From Halovivax sp. (GTDB lineage: Archaea > Halobacteriota > Halobacteria > Halobacteriales > Natrialbaceae): a stretch of 6,185 nt of DNA. The notes below the pieces were generated by a model. It made no database searches. It saw only the letters and a list, made by a program, of their open reading frames with translations, and was not told where the DNA came from. The stretch is taken from positions 1 through 6,185 of the forward strand of contig SLIS01000353.1 of NCBI GenBank assembly GCA_007135505.1. The letters run 5' to 3'. Within the stretch, counting starts at the first letter, position 1, and every line of letters begins with the position of its first letter. The translations under genes and the position numbers were made by a program. Shown here in pieces: positions 1 to 6,185 of this stretch.

Positions 1-2544
1 CTCGATGGCCGCGTCGATGTCGCCGACCGCCGCGCCGTACTCGGGGCCGAGGGTCGCGTAGTCGAGGTCGATCGAGGCGATTTCGGTCGAGATCTCCGGC
101 TCCGCGGCCAGCACCGTGAGCTCCTCGACGTGCATGACGTTACGGATCGCGTCCTCGAAGCCCTCGATCGGTCCGTAGACCGAGACGGATTCGAGTTCGG
201 CGTTGAGCGGGAGCTGGTTCTCGCTCTTGTACCGCCGGAGGGCGGAGATGACTGCCATCGCCGTCTCGCCGGCCTCGAGGTCGGCCTCGTACCCCTGTGG
301 CGCGGGCCAGTCGCGGCGGTGAACGCTCGTCCCGTCGAGGGTGGCCCCGGCGTCCGACTCGCTTCCGGCCGGGGCGTACTGAGCCTGCCAGATCTCCTCG
401 GTGACGTGTGGCAGGAACGGCGCCCACAGCTCGAGGAACGTCCGGTGGGCCGTTCGAAGCGTATACTGCGTGGACGGCTCGTCGGCTCGCTCCTTCGCGA
501 TTTCGAGGTAGTCGTCACAGAACGTGTTCCAGAAGAACGTCCGCAGGCGGTCGCGCGCCTTGGCGAACTCGTAGGCCTCGAAGTGGGCGGTCAGATCCTC
601 GACGGCGTCGTCGAGTTCGGCGAGTAGCCACCGATCGATCGGCGCCAGCGCATCGGGCTCGTCCGGTTCGGTGGGTGCGAGGCTGGCGACGAGCTTCGAG
701 GCGTTCCAGAGCTTTCGCAGGAGCTTCTCGCCGGCTCGGATGTCCTGCTCCTGGTACGCGAAGTCGTCGCCGACGGCCGCACTGGCCGCCCAGAAGCGGA
801 TCGCGTCGACCGGATACTCGGCGACGACGTCCTCGGGGGCGACGATGTTGCCCCGGGACTTCGACATCTTCTCGCGGTTCTCGTCCAGGACGTGGCCGTT
901 GATCAGCGTCGCGTCGAAGGGCACCTCGCCGGTGTGCTCGTAGCACTTGATGACCGTGTGGAACAGCCAGAACGAGATGATATCGTGGCCCTGGGGCCGC
1001 AGGTCGAACGGGTAGAGCTCGGGATTGTCCATTCTGAACGCCTCGGCCTCAGCGTCCCAGTCCCAGCCGGCGTTGATCAGCGGCGTCAGCGACGAGGTCG
1101 CCCAGGTGTCGAACACGTCGTCCTCGGGTTCGAACGCGTCGTGACCGCACTCGGGACAGGCCTCGACCGGTGGCTCGTCCGAGAGGGGATCGACCGGCAG
1201 GTCGGCGCGGTCGGCCATCACGGGCTCGTCACAGTCCCCGCAGTACCAGACCGGGAACGGGATGCCCGAGTCGCGCTGGCGGGAGATGAGCCAGTCCCAC
1301 TCCAGTCCCTCGATCCAGTGTTTGTACCGCGTGAACATCTTCTCCGGGTACCACTCCATCTCCCGGCCGGCCTCGAGGTACTCCTCCTTGTGGTCTAAGG
1401 TTTCGCCGTACCACTGCTTGGAGACGCGGAACTCGACGGGCGTGTCACAGCGTTCGTGGACGCCGACGGCGTGGGTGATCTCCCAGCGATCGCGGAGGTA
1501 GTCCTCGTCGTCTAAGTCCTCGACGATCGACTCCCGGGCTTCTTCGGTCGAGAGCCCTTCGTAGGGGCCGGCGAGGTCGGTCATCGTGGCGGACTCGTCG
1601 ATCGCCACGCGAAGTGGCAGATCGTGGGCCTGGTACCACTCGATGTCCGTCTGGTCGCCGAAGGTACAGCACATGACGATCCCGCTTCCCTTCTCCATGT
1701 CGACGCGCTCGTCCTCGATGATCGGCACCTCGTGGCCGAACAGCGGGATGCGGGCGGTCTCGCCGACCAGATCGGCGTTTTCCTCGTCGTCGGGGTGGAC
1801 GAAGACCGCGACGCAGGCCGGGATCAGCTCCGGTCGCGTCGTGGAGATGACGAACTCCGCTCGGTCGGTCCCGTCGGATGCCACCTCGAACGCGATGTCG
1901 TTGAAGTGGGAATCGCGCTCGTCGTCTTCGGTCTCGACCTGCGAGATGGCGGTCTCGCACTCGGGACACCAGATCGCTGGCGCCTTCTTGCGGTACTCGC
2001 GGCCCTTCTCGTAGAGGTCGAGGAAGGACAGCTGGGAGATCCGCTGGACGCGGGGCTCGATCGTCTTGTAGGTGTTGTCCCAGTCGATCGAGCAGCCGAG
2101 CCCCTGCATCTTGGCCGTAAACTCGGCCTCGTACTCCGAACAGACCTCGCGACACAGCTCCTGGAACTTCGTGCGTTCGTAGTCCTGGTGGCGGATGTCG
2201 AGTTCTTCCTCGGTGAGTCGCTCGCTCGCGATCCCGTTGTCGTCGTAGCCGAACGGAAAGAGCACGTCGCCGTCGGCCATCCGCTGGTACCGGGCCGCGA
2301 AGTCCTGGAGCGTGTGCCCGTAGAGGTGGCCCATGTGGAGGCTGCCCGAGACCGTCGGCGGCGGCGTGTCGATCGAGTAGACCGTGTTCGGATCCTGGCC
2401 GGGTTCGCCCTCGTACGCGTAGGTCTTTTCCGCCACCCAGCGGCGTTGCCAGTACGACTCGATGGTCTCTGGCTCGTACGCGCCGTCGATCGACGGCGTG
2501 CGATCCTCGTCCTCGCGCGGCGTCTCGAGTGCGTCGCCACTCAT
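1..2544 (-). CDS. valS: Valyl-tRNA synthetase (ValRS), 3' end cut by window edge
   Basis: Class I aminoacyl-tRNA synthetase that charges tRNA-Val with valine in the cytoplasm and edits mischarged threonine. The frame is open from ATG at 2544 to base 1, giving 848 residues; the missing C-terminus is probably a few dozen residues. Visible in order: the HIGH-class signature HMGH (residues 70-73) after DTPPPTVSG; a WCPEC knuckle (192-196); the CP1 editing domain with TTRPE (235-239); CCTFGDQTDIEWY; a zinc-ribbon-like pair C435/C438 and C463/C466; DTWATSS; KMSKS (559-563); then the anticodon-binding helical domain from about residue 638. The usual ValRS WDCHG motif is replaced by YDDNG, as I recall for the archaeal/rickettsial ValRS branch. 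The start is supported by a GGTGAG ribosome-binding site just upstream and by the acidic N-terminus beginning MSGDALETPRED. The gene is divergent from the RND exporter. Leu and Ile enzymes are excluded by the overall motif set. Confidence 0.97.
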   Translation of the reverse strand, partial: MSGDALETPREDEDRTPSIDGAYEPETIESYWQRRWVAEKTYAYEGEPGQDPNTVYSIDTPPPTVSGSLHMGHLYGHTLQDFAARYQRMADGDVLFPFGYDDNGIASERLTEEELDIRHQDYERTKFQELCREVCSEYEAEFTAKMQGLGCSIDWDNTYKTIEPRVQRISQLSFLDLYEKGREYRKKAPAIWCPECETAISQVETEDDERDSHFNDIAFEVASDGTDRAEFVISTTRPELIPACVAVFVHPDDEENADLVGETARIPLFGHEVPIIEDERVDMEKGSGIVMCCTFGDQTDIEWYQAHDLPLRVAIDESATMTDLAGPYEGLSTEEARESIVEDLDDEDYLRDRWEITHAVGVHERCDTPVEFRVSKQWYGETLDHKEEYLEAGREMEWYPEKMFTRYKHWIEGLEWDWLISRQRDSGIPFPVWYCGDCDEPVMADRADLPVDPLSDEPPVEACPECGHDAFEPEDDVFDTWATSSLTPLINAGWDWDAEAEAFRMDNPELYPFDLRPQGHDIISFWLFHTVIKCYEHTGEVPFDATLINGHVLDENREKMSKSRGNIVAPEDVVAEYPVDAIRFWAASAAVGDDFAYQEQDIRAGEKLLRKLWNASKLVASLAPTEPDEPDALAPIDRWLLAELDDAVEDLTAHFEAYEFAKARDRLRTFFWNTFCDDYLEIAKERADEPSTQYTLRTAHRTFLELWAPFLPHVTEEIWQAQYAPAGSESDAGATLDGTSVHRRDWPAPQGYEADLEAGETAMAVISALRRYKSENQLPLNAELESVSVYGPIEGFEDAIRNVMHVEELTVLAAEPEISTEIASIDLDYATLGPEYGAAVGDIDAAIE

Positions 2545-2547
2545 GCT

Positions 2548-2553
2548 CTCACC
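2548..2553 (-). promoter_or_regulatory. Ribosome-binding site of valS
   Basis: Read on the minus strand, GGTGAG lies three bases before the ATG at 2544. It matches part of the archaeal anti-Shine-Dalgarno complement (GGAGGTGATC). It supports this start and implies that the valS message has a leader rather than being leaderless. Confidence 0.55.
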
Positions 2554-2650
2554 GCCCGGATCGGGCGTCGTCGATGCGTCGATCGTCGCGGTCGTGGTCG
2601 TCCGGTCGTCATTGCTGAGACTGGTCGTTGCTCGTCAATTCCTGCCGGGG

Positions 2651-2660
2651 TCAATACATC
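2651..2660 (-). promoter_or_regulatory. Weak TATA-like box, candidate valS promoter
   Basis: The minus strand reads GATGTATTGACC around here, with a TATT core at 2656-2653. An archaeal TATA box at this place would start transcription near 2627 and give a leader of about 80 bases before the valS ATG. No convincing BRE precedes it and the match to the haloarchaeal TTTAWA consensus is poor. The neighbouring AT-rich stretch at 2664-2673 (centred on GAATTC) is an alternative. Positional inference only. Confidence 0.2.
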
Positions 2661-2681
2661 CGTCGAATTCGAAGTAGATGC

Positions 2682-2697
2682 GGGGCTACGGGGCCCC
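2682..2697. other. Short GC hairpin
   Basis: GGGGC (2682-2686) pairs with GCCCC (2693-2697) across the six-base loop TACGGG. The right half also forms the perfect palindrome GGGGCCCC (2690-2697). Because the DNA is GC-rich this could be chance. No T-tract follows on either strand to suggest a terminator. Confidence 0.25.
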
Positions 2698-2715
2698 TAC
2701 GAAAACGGCGCCGAA

Positions 2716-2743
2716 CTCCGGACCGCAGCGGGTCCTGACGGAG
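2716..2743. other. Imperfect hairpin upstream of valS
   Basis: GGACC (2720-2724) pairs with GGTCC (2731-2735) around a six-base loop. The stem is extended by CTCC (2716-2719) pairing with GGAG (2740-2743) across a four-base bulge, TGAC, on the right side. If valS transcription began upstream of about 2745 this would lie in its leader; otherwise it is only a DNA palindrome. Function unknown. Confidence 0.25.
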
Positions 2744-2815
2744 CGAGGCATACGTATCGTTGGCATCCCCGCCGGTTTAGCGTTTGCGGTGAGTTCTCGG
2801 TCTCGACGCGAAAAC

Positions 2816-2940
2816 GATACGCCCGGAGCAGGATAGAGCGAAGCAGCGTGCGAGCCGAGGGGGATAGAGCGTAACAGATTGCGCCCGGAGGAGAATAGAG
2901 CGAAGCAGAATAGGGCGAAACGGGACAGAACGAGTTTCGG
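2816..2940. repeat. Tandem imperfect 31-bp repeat array (three units plus two half-units)
   Basis: Three consecutive 31-base units occupy 2816-2846, 2847-2877 and 2878-2908. Each has a five-base variable head, a GCCCGGAGGA-like block and a 16-base core: GGATAGAGCGAAGCAG (2831-2846), GGATAGAGCGTAACAG (2862-2877) and GAATAGAGCGAAGCAG (2893-2908). Units one and three agree at about 26 of 31 positions. The core then recurs at half spacing in degenerate form, GAATAGGGCGAAACGG (2908-2923) and GGACAGAACGAG (2923-2934), so core starts are 31, 31, 15 and 15 bases apart. Thirty-one is not a multiple of three, so the array is unlikely to be coding. The spacing is near three helical turns, which would place cores on the same DNA face. 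An operator array or simple slippage product are both possible. Confidence 0.75.
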
Positions 2941-2996
2941 GGGAGTACGAGCCGGGTGAGAATCGTCGGTCACGAACGGAACGTCCGTCACCGAGC

Positions 2997-3010
2997 CGAA
3001 CGTCTATTGG
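2997..3010 (+). promoter_or_regulatory. Candidate promoter of the small ORF and RND exporter
   Basis: A CGAA purine patch (2997-3000, BRE-like) is followed by the TATA-like CTATTG (3004-3009). The TATT core is centred about 27 bases upstream of the ATG at 3034, the distance expected if transcription starts at that ATG and the message is leaderless, a common haloarchaeal arrangement. The box is a poor match to the TTTAWA consensus, so the call rests mainly on position. Confidence 0.35.
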
Positions 3011-3033
3011 TCAGCCGGTCGAACGATCGAACG

Positions 3034-3162
3034 ATGACGTGGTGGCGTTGGCTCGAGGCGTCGCGAAGCGGCGCACCGGGCGATGGAACCGACGAGGCCG
3101 TAGACCGTCTTCGACCGATCGACGCTGCTCGCGTCTCCGACAACCGGGGCGGAATCGCGTGA
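3034..3162 (+). CDS. Possible small protein (42 residues) coupled to the exporter gene
   Basis: ATG at 3034 opens a 42-codon frame starting MTWWRWLEASRSG and ending in TGA at 3160-3162. The terminal GTGA overlaps the GTG start of the RND gene by four bases, the classic layout for translational coupling. A TATA-like box sits at the leaderless distance upstream. By my hand count about 70 percent of codons end in G or C, which is lower than the neighbours but not random. The frame stays open back to a GTG at 2956, but that extension is Arg-rich and unlikely. I recognise no family; it has no clear membrane segment, only a Trp-rich start and a mildly acidic middle. It could be a genuine leader peptide or small subunit, or a chance frame in the exporter's 5' leader. 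Confidence 0.35.
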   Translation: MTWWRWLEASRSGAPGDGTDEAVDRLRPIDAARVSDNRGGIA

Positions 3163-5870
3163 CTGGCACCTGGTCGGATCGGTACGCCGACTGGCTCGTC
3201 GATCACAACCGGTCGATCGTTCTCGTCGTCCTCGTCCTCACGATGCTGGTCGCAGCCGGCGCTGCCGTCGGCGAGACCGAAGACGCCGGGATCGGCGAAT
3301 TCGAGGTCGATGCCCCGGAGACCGAGGCTGGGGACTACATCGACGAGCGCTACGAGACGGACGACCGACTGCTCACGCAGATCGTCGTCCGCGACGAGGG
3401 CGGCGACGTCCTCACCAGGGAGTCCCTGCTCGACGGACTCTACGTGCAGGCCGATGCGAGGGAAACGGCGTCGATCGACGAGACGCTCGCCGAGGAGGAC
3501 TTCCAGGGGATCGAGAACGTCGTGGCGACGGCCGCCGTGTTCGAGGATCGTGCGGCCGAGGCGAGCGAGGAACAGGGAGGCGAGTCGATCGGCCAGTCCG
3601 ACGACGCGGCCTTCGACGCCAGTCGACCGTCGCTCGACGAGCAGATCGCGGCACTCGAGTCCCGCTCGGCCGCCGAGGTCGAGGACCTCGTCGCCGACGT
3701 GTTGGAACCAGATAGCGACGCGGAAACCGACAGCCTCGTGAGCGACGGCGGGGCCGACCACGTCGGAGCCGTCGAGGAACCGACCGCCTTCTTGCCGACC
3801 GACTACGAACCCGGCAGCACCGAAGCCGAGGCACGGTTGACGTTCCTGTTCCAGGTCGACGACTCGGGGGAGGGAGACGACCCGCAGGCTGCCTACGACG
3901 CCCAGGTCGAACTCGAAACGCTGTTCGACGATCGATTCGACGACGGCTTCGTCTTCGGGCAGGGGATTACCGACGCGGCCTCGGCCAGCGCCGTCGGCGA
4001 CAGCTTCGCGATCATCACGCCGGTCGCGCTCGTCCTCGTCCTCTCGGTTCTGGCGATCACCTACCGCGACGTCGTAGACGTCCTGCTCGGACTGATCGGC
4101 ATCGCCGTCGTGATGGGCTGGCTCGTGGGGCTGATGGGTTGGCTCGAGATTCCGATGAGTCAGTTGCTCATCGCCGTTCCGTTCCTGCTGATCGGTCTCT
4201 CGATCGACTACTCGTTACACGTCGTGATGCGGTATCGAGAGGCCCGTGCCGGCACCTCGAACGCGGTAGACGGGAACCGAATCGGCGTTCGACCGGGGAT
4301 GGCCCTGGGACTGGGCGGCGTCGTCCTCGCGCTCGCCGCGGCGACCGTCTCGACCGGCGTCGGGTTCCTCTCGAACGTGGTGAGTCCGCTGCCGGCCATC
4401 CAGGACTTCGCGATCCTGTCTGCAGGCGGCATCTTCGCGACGTTCGTCGCGTTTGGGATCCTGATACCGGCGTTGAAGGTCGAGGTCGACGTGCTCCTCG
4501 AGAATCGCTTCGACCGCGATCGGGCGAAGCGACCCTTCGGCGTCACGCCGGGCCCGGTCAATCGAATTCTCTCGGGCGGGGTCGCGCTCGCCCGCCGGGC
4601 GCCACTCGGCGTCGTGGTCGTCGCCCTCTTGCTCTCGACTGCGGGCGTCTACGGGGCGACTACGATCGACACGGAGTTCAACGAGGCCGACTTTCTCCCC
4701 GAAGATGCCCCGGAGTGGGCCAAGGCCATGCCCGGCCCGCTGGCCCCGGATACCTACACCATCGCCGACGACGCCGAGTACCTCGCGGCGACCTTTCAGG
4801 ACCGCGGTGCGGGCTCACAGGCCGAGATACTGATACGTGGCGACGTGACGGATCCGGCGCTGCTCGCGTCGATCGAAGAGACGCGACTCGAGGGAGACGA
4901 CCAGGCGCCGACCGCGTGGGGGACCGTCGACACCGACGCCGAGGGCGCGCTCGCTCTCGATGGGCCCCTTTCCGTGGCCCGTGCCGTTGCCGCCCAGGAC
5001 GACGAGGTCCAGCAGGCGCTCGACGATCGCGACACGACGGGCGACGGCGTGCCGAACGACGATATCGCGGGCCTCTACGACGTCCTGTACGAGGCCGATG
5101 CGGACCGCGCTGGGACGGTCATCGAGCGAGCCGACGACGGCACGTACGAATCCGTCCGTCTCACGGTGAGCGTCCGCGGCGACGCGAGCGCCCAGGCGGT
5201 GGCGGACGACGTGAACGAACTCGCGGCGGTCGCGGCGGCCGGCGACGTCACTGCGGTCCCGACCGGCGGCCCCGTCCAGACCGCCGTCATTCAGGACGCG
5301 CTGCTCGAGACGCTCGTCCAGGCCTTCGCCGTCACGGTCGTCGTTATCCTCTGCTTCCTCACCGTCCTCTACTGGATCCGTCACCGGGCGCTCTCCCTGG
5401 GAGCGATCACGCTCGCGCCGGTGGTGGCTGCGCTGGCCTGGTTGCTCGGCACGATGGCGCTGCTCGACATCCCGTTCAACAGCGAGACGGCCGTCATCAC
5501 GAGCCTCGCGATCGGGCTCGGTGTCGACTATAGCATCCACGTTGGGGAACGATTCGTGGCCGAGAGGGAGCGCGGTTCCCGCGGAACTCCGGATACCCGA
5601 ACGGCGACCGAAGGGAGCCGTGAGCCGAACGGAGAATCCCTCGATGCGGCACTCACGGCGACCGTGACGGGAACCGGTGGGGCGCTGGCCGGGAGCGCGG
5701 CGACGACGGCCGCCGGGTTCGGCGTGCTCGCCCTCGCGCTGTCCCCGCCACTGCAACGGTTCGGACTCGTCACCGGCCTCGCGATCGCCTTCGCCTTCCT
5801 CGCGTGCCTGACTGTGTTACCGTGTTTGCTGGTGGTTCGGGAGCGACTGTTGTGGCGGTGGCGCGAATGA
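3159..5870 (+). CDS. RND-superfamily exporter, MMPL/HpnN-like (COG1033 type)
   Basis: A complete 903-residue cytoplasmic-membrane protein, likely exporting a hydrophobic or amphiphilic compound using the proton gradient; the substrate is unknown. Predicted layout: TM1 (about 19-38), extracellular acidic domain 1 (39-281), TM2-TM6 (282-302, 306-328, 333-355, 381-403, 417-439), a cytoplasmic linker, TM7 (482-500), extracellular domain 2 (501-715), TM8-TM12 (719-739, 746-768, 774-795, 840-861, 869-892). The halves are an ancient duplication: GLSIDYSLHVVMRY (346-359) matches GLGVDYSIHVGERF (786-799). Both carry the Asp-Tyr pair (D350/Y351, D790/Y791) that forms the proton relay in MmpL3. Domain 2 holds a calcium-loop-like DTTGDGVPNDD (625-635). 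I chose GTG at 3159 because the frame upstream to 3039 is Arg-rich and unlike a haloarchaeal protein, and TM1 would follow at a normal distance; it also overlaps the stop of the small ORF. Its ribosome-binding site is weak (GGGGCGG at 3145-3151). Confidence 0.93.
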   Translation: MTGTWSDRYADWLVDHNRSIVLVVLVLTMLVAAGAAVGETEDAGIGEFEVDAPETEAGDYIDERYETDDRLLTQIVVRDEGGDVLTRESLLDGLYVQADARETASIDETLAEEDFQGIENVVATAAVFEDRAAEASEEQGGESIGQSDDAAFDASRPSLDEQIAALESRSAAEVEDLVADVLEPDSDAETDSLVSDGGADHVGAVEEPTAFLPTDYEPGSTEAEARLTFLFQVDDSGEGDDPQAAYDAQVELETLFDDRFDDGFVFGQGITDAASASAVGDSFAIITPVALVLVLSVLAITYRDVVDVLLGLIGIAVVMGWLVGLMGWLEIPMSQLLIAVPFLLIGLSIDYSLHVVMRYREARAGTSNAVDGNRIGVRPGMALGLGGVVLALAAATVSTGVGFLSNVVSPLPAIQDFAILSAGGIFATFVAFGILIPALKVEVDVLLENRFDRDRAKRPFGVTPGPVNRILSGGVALARRAPLGVVVVALLLSTAGVYGATTIDTEFNEADFLPEDAPEWAKAMPGPLAPDTYTIADDAEYLAATFQDRGAGSQAEILIRGDVTDPALLASIEETRLEGDDQAPTAWGTVDTDAEGALALDGPLSVARAVAAQDDEVQQALDDRDTTGDGVPNDDIAGLYDVLYEADADRAGTVIERADDGTYESVRLTVSVRGDASAQAVADDVNELAAVAAAGDVTAVPTGGPVQTAVIQDALLETLVQAFAVTVVVILCFLTVLYWIRHRALSLGAITLAPVVAALAWLLGTMALLDIPFNSETAVITSLAIGLGVDYSIHVGERFVAERERGSRGTPDTRTATEGSREPNGESLDAALTATVTGTGGALAGSAATTAAGFGVLALALSPPLQRFGLVTGLAIAFAFLACLTVLPCLLVVRERLLWRWRE

Positions 5871-5876
5871 TCGGAT

Positions 5877-5898
5877 AGTGCGCGAACACGCTCGCACT
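5877..5898. terminator. Hairpin in the convergent gap, possible bidirectional terminator
   Basis: AGTGCG (5877-5882) pairs with CGCACT (5893-5898). An inner CG/CG pair (5883-5884 with 5889-5890) closes an AACA loop, leaving a two-base bulge at 5891-5892. It starts six bases after the exporter stop and lies between two facing genes. No T-tract follows in either direction, so archaeal intrinsic termination is not proven and chance pairing is possible. Confidence 0.3.
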
Positions 5899-5920
5899 GA
5901 CTCCTCGATCGTGCCCTCGC

Positions 5921-6185
5921 CTAACGGACGGCGTAGAGTGCCAGCAGGCCGAACCAGAGGATGTACGAGAGTGCGGCGATCATCACGGTGTCGATGCGGC
6001 CCGGCTTGGCCGTCTTCCAGACTCGGCTGTGAACGAGCCAGACGATACCGCCGGCGTGGCCGACGACGAGCGCGAGTAGCGGTTCGGAGACGGCGACGAC
6101 GTCGAACAGGCCCCAGGCGAGGACCGTCGCTGCAGCCAGCATCGTCGCGGTGGCGGCCACCACGGCGGCGCCGTCGAACCCGAAC
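5921..6185 (-). CDS. Small three-helix membrane protein, unknown function, probably cut at window edge
   Basis: The frame ends with TAG at 5923-5921 and is open to the right edge, giving at least 87 residues. A GTG at 6163 could start an 80-residue form, but the preceding in-frame residues FGFDGAA continue smoothly into the first helix, so the true start may lie beyond the window. Three hydrophobic segments are visible, numbering from the 6163 GTG: residues about 1-24 (Ala/Val-rich, ending LAWGLFDVVAV), 27-48 (PLLALVVGHAGGIVWLVHSR) and 60-79 (MIAALSYILWFGLLALYAV). The basic loop HSRVWKTAKPGR between the second and third should face the cytoplasm. I do not recognise the family and assign no role. 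It converges on the exporter gene across a 50-base gap, so the two are not one transcript. Confidence 0.7.
   Translation of the reverse strand, partial: FGFDGAAVVAATATMLAAATVLAWGLFDVVAVSEPLLALVVGHAGGIVWLVHSRVWKTAKPGRIDTVMIAALSYILWFGLLALYAVR

Larger units (their letters stand above)
2545..3033. other. Divergent intergenic region between valS and the exporter operon
   Basis: About 490 bases with no protein-like frame. It contains the valS ribosome-binding site, candidate promoters for both directions, GC-rich hairpins near 2682-2697 and 2716-2743, an ATACGTAT palindrome at 2750-2757 and the 31-base tandem repeats at 2816-2940. No tRNA T-loop, rRNA segment or CRISPR pattern is visible. Frames crossing it give Arg-, Ser- and Phe-rich translations unlike the acidic proteins on either side. 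Confidence 0.75.

Noticed and set aside
1393..1515. Two rare TTA-GAC (Leu-Asp) codon pairs in valS
   Set aside because: TTA codons also occur in the exporter, so this is not a distinguishing or foreign-DNA signal.
2545..2760. T-box or other tRNA-sensing leader upstream of valS
   Set aside because: T-boxes are bacterial and no T-box consensus is seen; the hairpins do not resemble it.
1624..2874. Long plus-strand open frame of 416 codons
   Set aside because: It lies antisense to valS, whose motifs are unmistakable; the translation is a Val/Arg-rich shadow with no domain.
2816..2940. CRISPR array
   Set aside because: Units are directly adjacent and imperfect with no unique spacers of 30 or more bases and no cas genes nearby.
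2686..2991. Minus-strand frame of 101 codons in the intergenic region
   Set aside because: Its Phe/Ser/Arg-rich sequence is largely the translated 31-base repeats, lacks acidic bias and begins with a weak GTG.
3039..3158. N-terminal extension of the exporter from GTG at 3039
   Set aside because: The added 40 residues are dominated by Arg with almost no acidic residues, unlike the rest of the protein; the region fits the small ORF in another frame better.
2988..3761. Minus-strand open frame of 257 codons over the start of the exporter
   Set aside because: Antisense to the clear RND frame and typical of GC-rich shadow ORFs; no recognisable domain.
4139..5533. Plus-strand 464-codon frame inside the exporter gene
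   Set aside because: A shifted-frame reading of the RND gene, extremely Arg-rich and without domain features.

Overview
The window looks like chromosomal DNA of a halophilic archaeon (class Halobacteria), possibly near the Natrialba/Haloterrigena branch, though that finer placement rests only on my memory of similar ValRS sequences. The DNA is GC-rich, coding regions strongly prefer G or C at third positions, and the proteins are very rich in Asp and Glu with little Lys. The tetranucleotide CTAG does not occur at all.

Layout. (1) Positions 1-2544, minus strand: most of valS, encoding an archaeal-type valyl-tRNA synthetase. The gene enters from its start codon at 2544 and runs off the left edge, so only the extreme C-terminus is missing. 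(2) Positions 2545-3033: a divergent intergenic region of about 490 bases. It holds a ribosome-binding site for valS, weak TATA-like boxes facing both ways, two GC-rich hairpins and a tandem array of an imperfect 31-base repeat. (3) Positions 3034-3162, plus strand: a possible 42-codon small ORF. Its stop overlaps the start of the next gene in a GTGA junction. (4) Positions 3159-5870, plus strand: a complete 903-residue RND-superfamily exporter of the MMPL/HpnN-like (COG1033) type, with twelve predicted membrane segments and two large extracellular domains. (5) Positions 5921-6185, minus strand: a small three-helix membrane protein of unknown function, convergent with the exporter. Its reading frame is open to the right edge.

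Working together. Nothing shows that these genes form one pathway. valS is housekeeping translation. The RND protein is a proton-driven membrane exporter whose substrate cannot be read from the sequence. The third gene is unassigned. The parts that ordinary annotation does not explain are the 31-base repeat array between the divergent genes and the small ORF apparently coupled to the exporter. I see no mobile element, CRISPR array, tRNA, rRNA or clear previously undescribed defence or metabolic system.
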